A stretch of 64,000 nt of DNA from Euryodendron excelsum. Taxonomy: Eukaryota > Streptophyta > Magnoliopsida > Ericales > Pentaphylacaceae. Where the stretch lies: positions 17,663,001-17,727,000 of the forward strand of contig CM065394.1 in assembly GCA_033060915.1 (NCBI GenBank), read 5' to 3'. Below are positions 21,706-32,941 of the stretch, one piece after another (position 1 is the first letter of the stretch; the number at the start of each line of letters is the position of its first letter). The notes under the pieces were generated by a model. It saw only the letters and a program-made list of their open reading frames with translations. It made no database searches and was not told the DNA's origin. Both the position numbers and the translations under genes were made by a program.

Positions 21706-23820
21706 GTGACACGGGAAGAAGTGAATGAGATGAAGGCAAAAATAGACGAGATGTTCAAACTTATGCAACTAATGGCCTTCAAAGGACCTGCCATGAATCC
21801 GTCAGCCTCGACCTCCCACCCCAAAGAAACTGAAACTATCCTCCCAAGGGTTGTCCTACGAACTGACAACGTAGGGAAGAACAAAGAACTCCCCAAAGCA
21901 GTGTATATTGAGGAAGGAAAAGAGGACAACCCTAAAACCATCTTGCTAACTGTCACATCAAAGAAGGAAAGCCCAGACCCTCTCGATCACAAGATTCAAG
22001 GCTTAGAAGAGTCCCTGCGCAGCTTACAAGGTTATGACACTTTCTGTGGGACATCTTATGATGAACTATACTTCTTCCTCGACCACCTAAGGCCGCCCAA
22101 ATTCAAAATGCTTGATCTCGTGGCTCACCTAAGGCTATACCCTGGGGCATTAAGTGGCCATGGGAATGACCCCAAACTCCTGATGTAACTGTTCCAACAT
22201 AGCCTAACTGGGCCTGCACTGCAATGGGTCGCCCACTTAGATTTGAGGAAGATAATGACTTGGAATGAATTGGTTACAGCCTTCCGGTCCCAATATTGGC
22301 ACAACAATGACCTAACCATGGATAGGTGTGCCCTGATGATGATGACTCGAGGTGAGAAAAAAAGCTTCAAGAATTACGCTCTGAGATGGAGAGAGGCAGC
22401 TGCTCAAGTTAACCCCCCGCTGCTAGAAAAAGAGTATGTGCAGCTATTTGTAAACATCTTCTAGGGTCTGTACTATGAGTGCCTGTGCTTGAGCATCGGA
22501 AAGAGTTTTTTTAAGTTGATAATGCAAGGGGAAATGATCGAGAATGGTTGAAAATTGGCCGAATCACGGACCCCTATTCTAAGACAAGTGAGGAATTCAC
22601 AAATGTGGCCAAGAAAGTAGCAACTACTTGGGGTACCAGCAAAAAGGAAGGAGAGGTAGCTACCATCCTGCCTGCACAACAGCAGCCATACTACCCCAAA
22701 TATCAAGCTCGACCACCATCGCCTGCTCCCATCATCAACATGCCATTGCTAATACTCAAGCACCCGTAACTAGACTTGTTGCAGCCCGACCATACCTCAA
22801 CCCAACAAAAAAAACCGACAAAACTGGGAGTTCACAAGATTGGCATGTACCCAGATAGAGGCCTATCATGAGCTCCTCAAGGCGAAGCATATAAACCCTA
22901 TTCCCCTGCGGCCGTTGCCAAGCCCGTTGCCACCAACCTTTAACTCTGCCCTTACCTGCAAGTACCATTTTGGGGGACAGGGGCATGACACAAAGTTCTA
23001 CTTCTCGTTGAAGCATAAGCTCCAAGACCTCATTAATAACAAGGTCATCAACACCCAAGAAGCAAAATCGGCCCCCACTCCCAATGTCACGACAAATCCT
23101 TTGCCAGATCATGCTGTCAACATCATCACTGAAGAAGAGGCAGATCTAGATGGCATCATGACTGTAGAGTACTTCGAGGGCGAGTCAGACACTGAGGAAG
23201 AAAGTGACTGGGAGGAAGAACTACCACCATGCCCTATCTATCTCTACAATGCAAGCGGTGAGCAAGATCCTTTTGACTAGCCCGTGGATGAACCCATTGC
23301 AAACATTCCCGCTGACATGACACCTGTAGATGGCTGGGGAGAGGAGTTCCTGCACCCTAGGTATGCCAAAGCTGAGGCCCGCCTGAAAGAGGAACTCTTC
23401 AATTATGAGGATATGGGCTGGGGCATCTATGAGCCAAAATTGCCGAACCCACCATTCGAGTTCAATGAAGGTGATTTGGATAGCCTGTTTGCTGAAATTG
23501 ACAAAGAGGAAGCTGAAAAAGAAGGAGCTAAGGAAAAGCTATCGCAAGTCATGGAAGAAAGCCTGACTGCAAAACCTCAAGAAGTTGAGCAAGGGGAAAC
23601 CGTCCAACCAAAGGAAAGCCATCAAGGATCCCAAGATGGGATGCACAACCTTAATGGCCCCATTGAAGAAGGGGAAGGAAAGGGAGGAGTTCCCGACTAC
23701 ACTATGACCGCCCATCTCTGCCACCCCGCAACCAATGCATCAATTCGTCCAGCACAATAGAGTGAAGAAGTTGGTGGATGGAACATAGAGGAGGCAGGCG
23801 TGGTCCCAAAGCCCACCTGA
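21706..23820 (+). pseudogene. gag: gag pseudogene of F
   Basis: Capsid-like protein of the element, broken. The start at 21706 (MTREEVNEMKAKIDEMFKL) opens an N-terminal region. The retrotransposon gag core then includes FKMLDLVAHLRLYPG, LTGPALQWV and FRSQYWHNNDLTMDR. Stops lie at 22186-22188 and 22462-22464. The frame shifts between about 22465 and 22840 and returns. A zinc-knuckle-like stretch, CKYHFGGQGHDTKFYFSLKH, has Tyr where the second Cys is expected (D has Cys there). An acidic tail follows, with further stops at 23278-23280 and 23758-23760 before the final TGA at 23818-23820. The last part (NASIRPAQ, GGWNIEEAGVVPKP) corresponds to D's gag end. No protease or reverse transcriptase follows. 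Confidence 0.88.
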
Positions 23821-25690
23821 AGAAGTGAATATCAAAGGGATGTCCTTTTATCAAACTTTGCCTTTTACTTTCTTGTCAACCTTGTTTTGTCAACTCTACC
23901 TTTTTGTTAATCAAGAGCTTATCATGTACACAAAACCTTTGAAATGAAAGAGAAAGAATTTGAAGTTTGTATTTATCAGCTTTGGTACTTGCTCTTTCTT
24001 AAAAATTTCCCCTTTTATTGTTATGCCTTGACTTGAAAGGGGGGGGATAGTACGCGCACCCTTATCTGTGGGGATCCTTCTTGATCCAAAGAGAGGAGAT
24101 ACTGAAAAAAGGAAAGAGAAAGAGAGTGGATCACAAAAAAAAAAGGCGGCACCTGGAGGATGCCATGGCAAAGCAGTCGGCAGTTAAACCCTCGAAAGGA
24201 AGAGAAGCCATCATTTCAAACTCCCTAAAAGTAGTCAAGCAATTCCCTTTGAATAGCCCACTTGAGCTATAAGTGATTTCATTCAAACACCCTAACCAGG
24301 GACCAGCCCCCACACTAGGGAAGGTACGAGTAACGGAGCTACTAAACTAACATCTACTTATCTCAAAGGATGACGCCAAAACTCTAAGACCGAACTTCAT
24401 AGACTAAGCAATCTTGTCTGAAAGGGAGAGAGGCCATCTATTTTGCTACCATACAGTTAAAAGAACCCCCTTTGAAAAACCCCTTTTGAGCTAAATCATA
24501 TTCCTTCAGAAAACCCATTCTGGTGATCACCTCCCATAATGGATGAAAGTAAATTCGGAAGGAAAAGTGATAAGAAAGGAACGTGAGGGGAAAGAAAGCT
24601 CCCTCATACATTAAAAAAAAAATCCAAAAGAAACAATGAACCTTATATGGGTAAAAGTTATACAACAACAACAGAGAGAAGAAGACCTAAAGAGGAAAAG
24701 ACCTGAAAAAGTGATCACCGGTGAACCCTATGGAAGAATGTAACATTTTGGGCCTTTAATACCCCCCCCCCCCCTTTTTGAAAACTCCGTAACCTAGCCA
24801 CATTACAACCCATAGAAAGCCCCCTCAGATCAGAGAAGATTGCACAGCATAAACAAGTTCAAAAGAAAATGGTGACATTCGGAAAAAAAAGGTGAACAAA
24901 ACAGCAAAAGTTTACTCAAGGTGATTCTGGTTATTATCACTCTCGTGGAAAAAAAAAAGAGAGAGAGAAATTGTTTGAGCCTGAATACCCCTTCATTCCT
25001 CATCCTTAACCGAGCCTACATTGTGGTCCAAAGTAAAGCCTTCTTGGATTGAGGATGGAAACTGCTCGCTCCTTTGCTAAAGGCTACTTCGCTGTCACCT
25101 AGAGAGTCTACGAGTCCTAATATAAAGTCCCTGAGAGAAAGCCAAGTGAGTGACGATTTCTCAGATAAGAGAGAGGAGAGTTGGATCAGGAAATGAAAAC
25201 CCTAGAAATGGGGCAACTACTATCTCATCATGGCAAGAAAAGGACATAACGCGAGAAGGGAACCTTCCAGGGGGGAAGCAAAAGGTGAAAATGATGGCTC
25301 CCGGTGAACATCTAGAAAATTGGAACATACCATTAGGCCTGTTTTCGTAAAGTTGTATATACCTGCATGCTTGGCATGAACGTGTGTGACAATACACCCA
25401 CCTTTTTCACATATACTTAAAGCTTGCACATATCCACCATTTCTTATGCGCACCATGATTTCTATACTCCTGTGTTTATATTCATATCCATCATATATCC
25501 ACATACATGCATGCAAAATGAGACTAGAAGAAAAAAGAAAAATCATCATCTCATGCAAAGAAATGAAAAGATAATAGGAATAATGTACATATAATCATCA
25601 TACAGTCATCACCCATAAGGGCCAATACGCGGCCTCAAAACAAAAACAATATAGTTAGTCTAACTAAACTACAACTGTGTCAATAGGTGA
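23821..25690 (+). other. Noncoding block after gag in F
   Basis: Homologous to 4657-5885 and to 59781-61900. It includes a GGGGGGGATAGTACGCGC stretch, the segment around ATTCCTCATCC-TTAACCGAGCCTACATTG, and A/G-rich runs. I see no coding region. Confidence 0.65.
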
Positions 25691-25701
25691 AAAGGGGCAC
25701 C

Positions 25702-27178
25702 TCAAGGAGCAGGGTTGTCATCCAAGTCAAAATTGCCCATGTCTGGCACATACAAGGAAGGCTGGTTGGAGGAAGCTCCCGCGTCATAAGGACCCTGACC
25801 AAAGAAAAAGACAAAAGGAAAGAGAGCCTGGCATTAGAACAAGGGATGCATAAAGAACATGAAAATAATGAAATCATAAGTAGCATACCCAGCGGGCCTC
25901 CATCAGAGATATGCGAGCAGTCAAGGTCTCCACCTCAGCACGGTACTTATCTCGTGCCTGGTAAGCTGTTAAATACTCCTCCTCGTAAACAAAGCCCTAA
26001 GCTCGATGCCATAGCTCCACCACCTCGTGACTAGCCACCTGCCCCCCAACCACTAGGTCCAGCTGAGTAAAAGCACCAATGGACCTTACTCTAAAATGAG
26101 CCTCGTAATCCACATCAGGCAGAAGAAGGAAGCGCTCACCAAGAACCCCGACTATATAAGAAATCTCCACCCCGACCCGATAAAATCCGTACATGTACTG
26201 GGGAGGATCCATAGCAATCCTAAAGTTGGTATGCAGCTGCCACCAATGGCACTCCCCCAAATACGTCTCCCATAAGATAGGCCCTTGGAAAGTAACCCGT
26301 GGCCTAGACAAAAGAATGGTATCCCTCATGCCAATGTACTGGGAGGATTGACGGTAAGGCGTCTAAGTCACGTCTCGTGGTCTCAGCAGCTCTAAGTTAG
26401 CCCGGAGGGCTACAAAATCTGTAAGCAAGGACCGTTGAAGCCAACCAGTCGACAGGAGTCGGCCCGGTGATCATGGCCCAATCGACGGGAGTCGGCCCCA
26501 GCTCGAAGCCAACCAAGTGCACAATCCCGGTCTCCTTGAACCATCGCTCCAAAAGCCCAATTGCTATTCGGTGATCGAGCCTATCCGTCTGAAGAGTCAT
26601 AAAGGCCCCAAAGCCGATCCGGTGTAGGAAGTCCTGATAGGATGGAGCCGACGCTTGCATGGCTCTTAAAGCCAAAATACTGGCCCCTCTAAAGGAACTA
26701 TGGCTCGATGATGGCATCCAACCGTAACATGAGTACAAACTCGGATGATATGCCAAGTCTCGCAGCTGCGGAACGTCGGGGATCACTAGTTGGTCGTCTG
26801 TAAAAGAAGTGTCCCCCCGCTTGTCCCAAATAGACGCCATGCCATATCCTGTCCGTGGATCCATGCCCGAATCAATATCATCCTTGACTCTCCCCTCCGG
26901 AGCAACCGAAGGCTGCCCCATTGCAGAATTGCCACTGGAGACCGTCCTGCTTGAAGATTGCTAGGACCTGCTGCTACCGCCTCGAGCGGAACCCCCTCTG
27001 TTGCCGCTCCGAGTGGAACTACCCCTGCTGCCACCTCGAGTGGAGCCACCCTGGCAACCGCCCTAGATAGAACCACCTCTGCTACCACTCTTGGCTGAGC
27101 CACCCCAACTATTGCTACCCTCCTCGAGCTCTATTTGTGGCGCCTCCTATCAGAACAGTGATCAGCAACTTCAGACAT
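25702..27178 (-). pseudogene. Antisense aORF of F, plant mobile domain protein, broken
   Basis: Minus-strand gene starting at 27178 (MSEVADHCSDRRRHK) right after an acceptor-like TTTTTCAG, with a stop at 27133-27131. It resembles the aminotransferase-like plant mobile domain (PF10536 type), which derives from or is shared with transposable elements: the stretch 26921-26397 has LLERWFKETGIVHL and PTPVDWAMITG. Frames change near 26920 and 26400; 26329-25997 continues with MRDTILLSRPRVTFQGPI. A charged coiled-coil-like segment (RDKYRAEVETLTARISL) ends at a likely intron, donor GTATGC at 25888 and acceptor GGTCAG ending at 25795 (94 bp). The last exon (YVPDMGNFDLDDNPAP) stops at 25704-25702. Its domain differs in sequence from element 1's aORF. 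Role unknown. Confidence 0.78.
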
Positions 27179-27219
27179 CCTGAAAAATGACAACATGTAA
27201 AAGTTTATCAGTCACCAAA

Positions 27220-27420
27220 TATGTATAAAAAGCAAAAAAAAAAAAAAAAAAAAAAAAGAGAGATAAATATGTTAGCATGGAAAAAAAAAAACAAAAACAA
27301 AAAAGGAAAAAAAGAACAAGCCAAAAAAAAAAAAGAGAGAAAAAGGAGAACCAAAAAAAGAAGAAGAAATAGAAGAAAAGAGAAAAAAAAAAAAGAGAAG
27401 GAAAAAAGGGAGGCTAAGGT
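27220..27420 (+). repeat. Purine (A/G) tract
   Basis: Almost pure A and G over 200 bp on the plus strand, hence a polypyrimidine run in the aORF direction just upstream of its first exon. The lysine/arginine-rich frame is not a gene. Confidence 0.8.
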
Positions 27421-27439
27421 CCTGTCTATTCCTATTTCG

Positions 27440-28660
27440 AAGTTTTCAATGGTTTTCTAAACTTTTTCCTCAAAAAGTTTCATCTCAAAGTTTTCAATGA
27501 TTTCTCGGGCTTTTTCCTTCAAAAGCCCCATTTCTAAATGCTCTCCAATGACTTCCAGAGGTTTTTCCTCAAAAATCTTGTTTCCCAAGTGTCAAATCGG
27601 TTTCTTGGGCTTTCCCCTCAAAAGCCCTGTCCCAAAGGTTTTCAAATCGGTCTCCCTGGGCTTTCTCCTCAAAAGCCCGGTTTCTAAATGATTTCCAACG
27701 GTTTCTCGGGCTTTCCCCTCAAAAGCCCTATCTCAAAGGATTTCAAACCGGTTTCCTCAGGCTTTCTCCTCAAAAGCCCTATTTCTAAATGATTTCCAAC
27801 GGTTTCCCAAAAGCCTTGTCTCAAGGAATTTCAAGCCAGTTTCCTGGGCTTTCTCCTCAAAAGCCCTATTTCTAAATATTTTCTAATGGTTTTCAAGCTT
27901 TTTCCACAAAAAGTTTGGTTTCAAAATTTCAAACCGATTTCTCAGGTTTTCTCCTCAAAAGCCCAGTTTTTAAATGTTTCTAACGGTTTTCCGGCCTTTT
28001 TCCTCAAAAAGTCCCACTCGAAAATTTCAAGCCGGTTTCCAAGGCTTTCTTCTTAAAAGCCTTGTTTCTAAATATTTTCTAACGATTTTCAAGCTTTTTC
28101 CTCAAAAAGTTTGGTTTCAAAATTTCAAACTGGTTTCTCAGGCTTTCTCCTCAGAAGCCCAGTTTTGAAGTGTTTTTTAACGATTTTCCAGGCCTTTTCC
28201 CTCAAAAAGTCTCACTTTAAAGTTTAAGCTGGTTTCTCAGCCTTTCCCCTTAAAAGCCCTGTTTCAAAAATTTCAAATCGGTTTCTCGGGCTTTCTCCTT
28301 CAAAAGTCCAGTTTCAAGGTTTTCCAATGGTTTTTGGAGCTTTTTCCTCAAAAAAAAAAAAAACCTTATTTCAAAACCCCAATTCGGTTTCCTGGGATTT
28401 CTCCTCAAAAGCCTTGTTTCTAAATGTTTCCTAACGGTTTTCCAAACTTTTTCCTCAAAAGGTCTCGTTTCAAAATTTTCAACGGTTTCTCGGGCTTCCT
28501 CCTTCAAAAGCCCCGCTCCAAAGTTTTCTACAATCGGTTTTTTGGGGTTTTCTCCTTCAAAAATCTTGCTCCTAAAAATTTTCCAAAGTTTTGGTTTCTC
28601 CGGGCTTTCCCCTTCAAAAGTCCCATTCTCAAAAAAATTGCTGTTCCGAAAGGTTTTTAA
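27440..28660 (+). repeat. About 50-bp tandem hairpin repeat, roughly 24 copies
   Basis: Units contain CGGTTTCTCGGGCTTTCTCC, TCAAAAGCCC and TTTCTAAATG; successive AAAGCCC cores near 27621, 27672, 27722 and 27772 give a period of about 50. GGGCTTT-N7-AAAGCCC can form a 7-bp stem. The array lies upstream of the aORF's first exon. A piece of the same array is found at 51925-52118. Confidence 0.85.
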
Positions 28661-29516
28661 GTTAGGTGTTAGGATTTTTGAAAATTTTGGCAGAGTTCCG
28701 CCTTAAAAGTCACCACCCTGGAATTCAACACGTCACAAATACAGTCTGAAATATGTCAAACCTTCAACCAAAACAATCCTATCCTCTAAAACACGTGTCC
28801 CGTCATCAAACACAATTTTTAAAACCAGTTTTTTGGTCTTTTCGATTTTTATGGTTACATCTATGCTCCCAAAAATTTCACGAAAATTTCTAAAACATTC
28901 AAAAATGTCACCATAATTTTTCAAAAATATTCTATGATTTTTCAACTTTCAACAGGATCCGTTTTCTAATTTTTTTTAATTTTTCCTATTTATCGCAATT
29001 TCCAAAAATTCAAAAATTTAAATTTTTTTAAGAAAATTTCAAAACTTCATACAGTTGTTCTACACATTTTTCTAAGGTTCCTGGTACAAAAATCGCACAC
29101 AAAAGCACAATACCCAGGCCTATAGGGGTGATTTTTCGAATCTCGCAAGAAACCCTATTTCATAAACATGCAAACTCATTCAAAATACACTCAAATCTTC
29201 ACCAAATCACGAAAACAATATGACCATTGTGTTCTAAATGTTTTAAAACATAGGATTACACTAATCATACACAAGAAATGAAAACATACGCATCGAAATC
29301 GACAAATGTTCGAAAAACTAACCTTTGAAGTTCTCCGATAAAAACCCAAGTTTTCTGGCGAGAATCTAGCAACAAGAGCAGTTTCCGGCAAGTGCCCGAT
29401 GTCTCCCGATAGCCTTACAATTATCCCTGATCAAAACCCCTCAAAAGTCCCTTCGATCAGCTCTCAAACTAAACTCAAAACTCTAAATAACGCACTAAAA
29501 ACGCGAAACTGGTTTG
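28661..29516 (-). other. aORF upstream region of F
   Basis: Equivalent to 7640-8640 in element 1 (shared CTTCATACAG-TTG and TTCTAAGG-type segments). It is an untranslated or intronic region between the aORF promoter and the repeat array. No gene seen. Confidence 0.5.
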
Positions 29517-29632
29517 GTATAAAAGCCCACGAACTGGCGTGTGTAGCAGATGCGCCAAAAGGAATTTCCAACTGGCTCATGTGCTACAAGCGCCAAGGTA
29601 AAAAGAATCCAGGCGCATATAACACATGCGCC
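29517..29632 (-). promoter_or_regulatory. aORF promoter of F: three GGCGC-type dyads and TATA-like box
   Basis: Three 21-bp dyads lie at 29536-29556, 29574-29594 and 29612-29632, spaced 38 bp start to start. Each has GGCGC/GGCTC-N11-GCGCC form with the family B core (like ATATAACACAT). On the minus strand a TTTTATACC stretch lies just downstream (about 29517-29525), as expected for a promoter reading toward the aORF. Confidence 0.68.
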
Positions 29633-29949
29633 CAGCTGTTCAGCTTCCTGCCAAAATCAGTTTTCAAACCCCTAAGAGTCCGAATTCGTTTTCAAGGCTT
29701 TCAAAAGCCAAAAATCAAGCTTCCAAAATTAATTTTAAAAAATCAAGTGTTCCGAACCAAATTTTGGCAAAACTGGCAACACAAATCCCAATCAAAAAAT
29801 TTCAAAATGCAAGGTTTTTTGAACTTCGAAATCTTCCACATTGACAACCCACAAGGGGTCCCGGGACATTCCAAACTTACCAGTTTATTGCCCCTTCGAT
29901 CGCCTCGTGACCAAAAAGGGATTCTTACTTTGTTATTTTTTTGCCTTCG

Positions 29950-29978
29950 ACAAGCAAAGACAAAAAAAGAGGGGCAGC
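29950..29978 (+). promoter_or_regulatory. Polypurine tract of F
   Basis: AAAGACAAAAAAAGAGGGGC directly before the LTR start at 29979. Confidence 0.8.
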
Positions 29979-30129
29979 TGTAAGCACCCCATTTTTGCCC
30001 GCTCGGCAATCTCTAACCCGACCGGGCTTAGTTTTCAAACATCACAACACTTGCAAGCTCAAGACGAGCCTTTCAAACCCCAAATCTAGTCAACTGGTCG
30101 CTTCTCGGGACCACAAGGTCCCGCTAGAG

Positions 30130-30500
30130 CCATAAGCACCATCGTGCCCCTAGGTATTCTAGGCAGCTTTCCGAGACTGAGCGGTCACGGAAACTAATGC
30201 CATCCAGGTAGCTCTCCAAGGTCGAGTGATCTCAGGGACCAACACCTTCTCAAGTTCCAAACGGTTCACTTCTGGCTCCTGCTAGCCCGCCAATTTAAAT
30301 GTCTGCCATTTGGTAGTTCTCCGAGACCAGGCGTTCCCGGAGACCAACACCACCCTCATAGGTAGCTTTTTAAGACCGGGCGTTCTCAGGAACCAACACC
30401 ACCCTACAAGTAGCTCTCTAAGACCAGGTGTTCTTAGGGACCAACACCGCATAGGTAGTTCTCCGAGACCGAGTGGCCTTGGGAACCAACACCTAGGTCA
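30130..30500 (+). repeat. Short U3 repeats of family B
   Basis: A unit of roughly 50-60 bp (GTAGCTCTCTAAGACC, a short G-rich stretch, then GGACCAACACC) repeats about six times. The same block is at 52995-53320 in element G. Confidence 0.7.
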
Positions 30501-31613
30501 ACACCGGCACTTGCTAGCCCGATTCGGTGAAAAATGGCCACATCTGCCCCTTGGGCCTTCAGGCGCGTTTTGAGAAAGTTCAAAATCCCTCAAAATGGTA
30601 AGTCCATCCTTCCAAAATGTTACTAAACTGTTAGGCGTCCCTCGTATGCCATTTGGTCCAATTCTGGTCCCTTTCTGGCTAACTCTGATCAAAATGACCG
30701 TTTTACCCCTAAACACCCCGACACTACACAGATCCCATCAAATAGTAAAAGACCCTCCTGGGATCGTCCTTGAATGACCTGACATGCTTAACATGATGCT
30801 CCAATCCATTCCTGACCATTTCTAACCAAACTCGATCAAAATAACTATTTTGTCCCTAACGACCCGAACGCCCCCCAAAACAATACCAGTCCTAGGTTAC
30901 TGAACGGCGGGTCTTATCATGCACCCCTATTTAACCTAAAGAAGACCTTACGACGCTAAGCACCCACGACTTGACAAAAGTTCCTCGGAGCGTCTCATAA
31001 ACGCTTCGCCTAAATTCCCGCTTCTCCCAATTCCCTGGTTATAATGCATCGTCAAATGACTTGAGAAATGTATAAATCAGGGAATTCTTGAACGTTTGTT
31101 CATAGATCTTTCCATCGATATGGCTTGATCGAAGAGATTGCTCCCTGAAGCCCTGCATCGTATGGCTCAAACACTATTACTTTTGACAACCCTTGAAGCG
31201 TCTCACAAATGCTCCGCTAAGGTTGACTTTTTCTCCAATTCTCTGATTGAAACGCACCGTCAAACAACTTGAGAAATGCATAAATTAGGGAATTCTTTAA
31301 GATACTTCCAGAGTACTGTCCATCGGTACGGTCCGATCGACGAGATCACTTCCCGAATGCCTTGATCATGCGACACAAAAACAGTTACTTTTGAACCCCC
31401 GTGGAGCGTATCACAGATGCTCCGCAGAGATGTCATTTTATACACATTTTCCGAGATGATATCTCACATTTCTGAACACCATTCTAACTTCTCGAAAACA
31501 CGAAAGTTCGCAAGAAACCCTAAGAGAACACGTCGGGTGCAACCGGCTCCTCAAAAACCTTCCCGGTTAGCTCAATTATTGAGATAAAGTTTAAATGAAC
31601 ACTCTCAGTGATG

Positions 31614-31813
31614 GAGCGTATGCTACATACGCCCAAATTTTGATCAAATTGATCGAAGTTTGATTAACCGTTATGATTTAACCAGTACAATAGGTGCCAC
31701 GTGGCATTCTGGCAATGGAACAGTACTGGCGCATGTACTACATGCGCCAGGGTAAATTTTGGCTAGGCGCATGTAGCACTTGTGCCAGGCTTGTTCCAGA
31801 TTGTCTATAAATA
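31614..31813 (+). promoter_or_regulatory. Family B LTR promoter: dyads and TATA box
   Basis: A related dyad with GCGTATG and CATACGC arms lies at 31614-31633. Then come GGCGC-ATGTACTACAT-GCGCC at 31728-31748 (perfect 10-bp arms around one base) and a weaker copy at 31766-31786. TATAAATA is at 31806-31813. Confidence 0.8.
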
Positions 31814-32936
31814 CCAGCCTTTCCCTTTGCATATCCCAGAACCAAAATTGATGCGAAGCTCTCCTGAAACTACTCCATAACCTTGAATCTCTGCATATAT
31901 TCCATTCCTCCAACACTTAGGCTAGATACCACCTCCCTCTAACCCATATACTTCACCTACATAGCCTTATACACCATTAAACCACTCCTTCCAACCCCTC
32001 AAGCATATTTGAAGCCATTCAAGTTCAAGTATATTGAAGGTAAAACGTTGTATTTCTTTTACATTTTTGTCTTCCCCCACTCTTCTCTTCTCCCTCCTAG
32101 CCTACTTAGGTTATTCTCTATTTTAATCCCCATCTTCAACACCCCTTTCTTGCATGCTTGAGCCAAGAGGGCTCTTAGTTCATGCCTAGAGGAAAGCTAG
32201 TGAGAGCCACCGTGTCGGGGGATCTCTCACTAGCCTACTTTAAGATGGTATGGCCTAGAAACCCCTTGATTATGTGGTGTAGTCTAAAAAGCCTTGTATG
32301 TATTCATGACCCCCTTTGCATTTTGCTAACTTGATCATGTCTTGTGTGCTTGGCTTCATTTTTATGTTTCTAACCATGTGCTACAAAGCTTGCATTGCTC
32401 TTATTTCCATGCTATTGTCAAGTTCAATATTCTTCTCAAAATGGTTCCAAGAGTTGGTTCCTTGAAGTTTAGGGTGAAATCTTAGAAATCATGCCGTAGA
32501 AAATCTCCCACTAATCCTCTAACTCACACTTTTGCATCATTGCATTTTAGCTTGCTTAAAAGTTGTTCTCAAACTCTCTAATTTTCAAGGTTTCCATTCT
32601 CTTAAGTTTAATGGTTGAAACGGCCCCATGGAACCCTCTCTTGAGTGGTCTTCCTTGTATATTAGCCATAGGAACTAAGTGTTTTCAAATTTTCCAAAGA
32701 CCTCAATATGTCTTCAAAACATTCCAAAGGCCCTAATGTGCCTTTTTTCCATCGAGCTCTTGCTCGAACTACGAATGACTTGATTCTCGCCAAATGAGAT
32801 ACGTAGGCAACCTAAAATGGTACGGTCATAACTTCCATTTCAACTCTAGTCCCTTTTTCAAAAGTTTCTATCAACTCAAAGTTTTCTATCTCCAACCCTT
32901 TCAAAACTCCCACGTTTTCACACTTCTTTGAAAACT

Positions 32937-32941
32937 TGCAT
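32937..32941. repeat. Target site duplication TGCAT (left)
   Basis: TGCAT precedes the solo LTR and is repeated exactly at 38088-38092 after it. Confidence 0.93.

Larger units (their letters stand above)
29979..32941 (+). mobile_element. Family B 3' LTR of F, first part
   Basis: Starts TGTAAGCACCCC with the family B continuation (TTTTTGCCCGCTCGG). It includes U3 repeats with GAGACCAGGCG-type units (about 30130-30500), the dyad promoter, TATA box, R region, and a U5 shortened by about 1.2 kb relative to the 5' LTR (junction near 32675). It is interrupted at 32941 by a solo LTR and resumes at 38093. Confidence 0.87.

Noticed and set aside
27221..27460. Basic lysine/arginine protein
   Set aside because: Translation of a pure purine tract; no start context or homologous frame elsewhere.
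29399..29983. 194-codon plus-strand frame
   Set aside because: It overlaps the aORF promoter dyads, polypurine tract and LTR start; the equivalent region of element 1 has no such frame.
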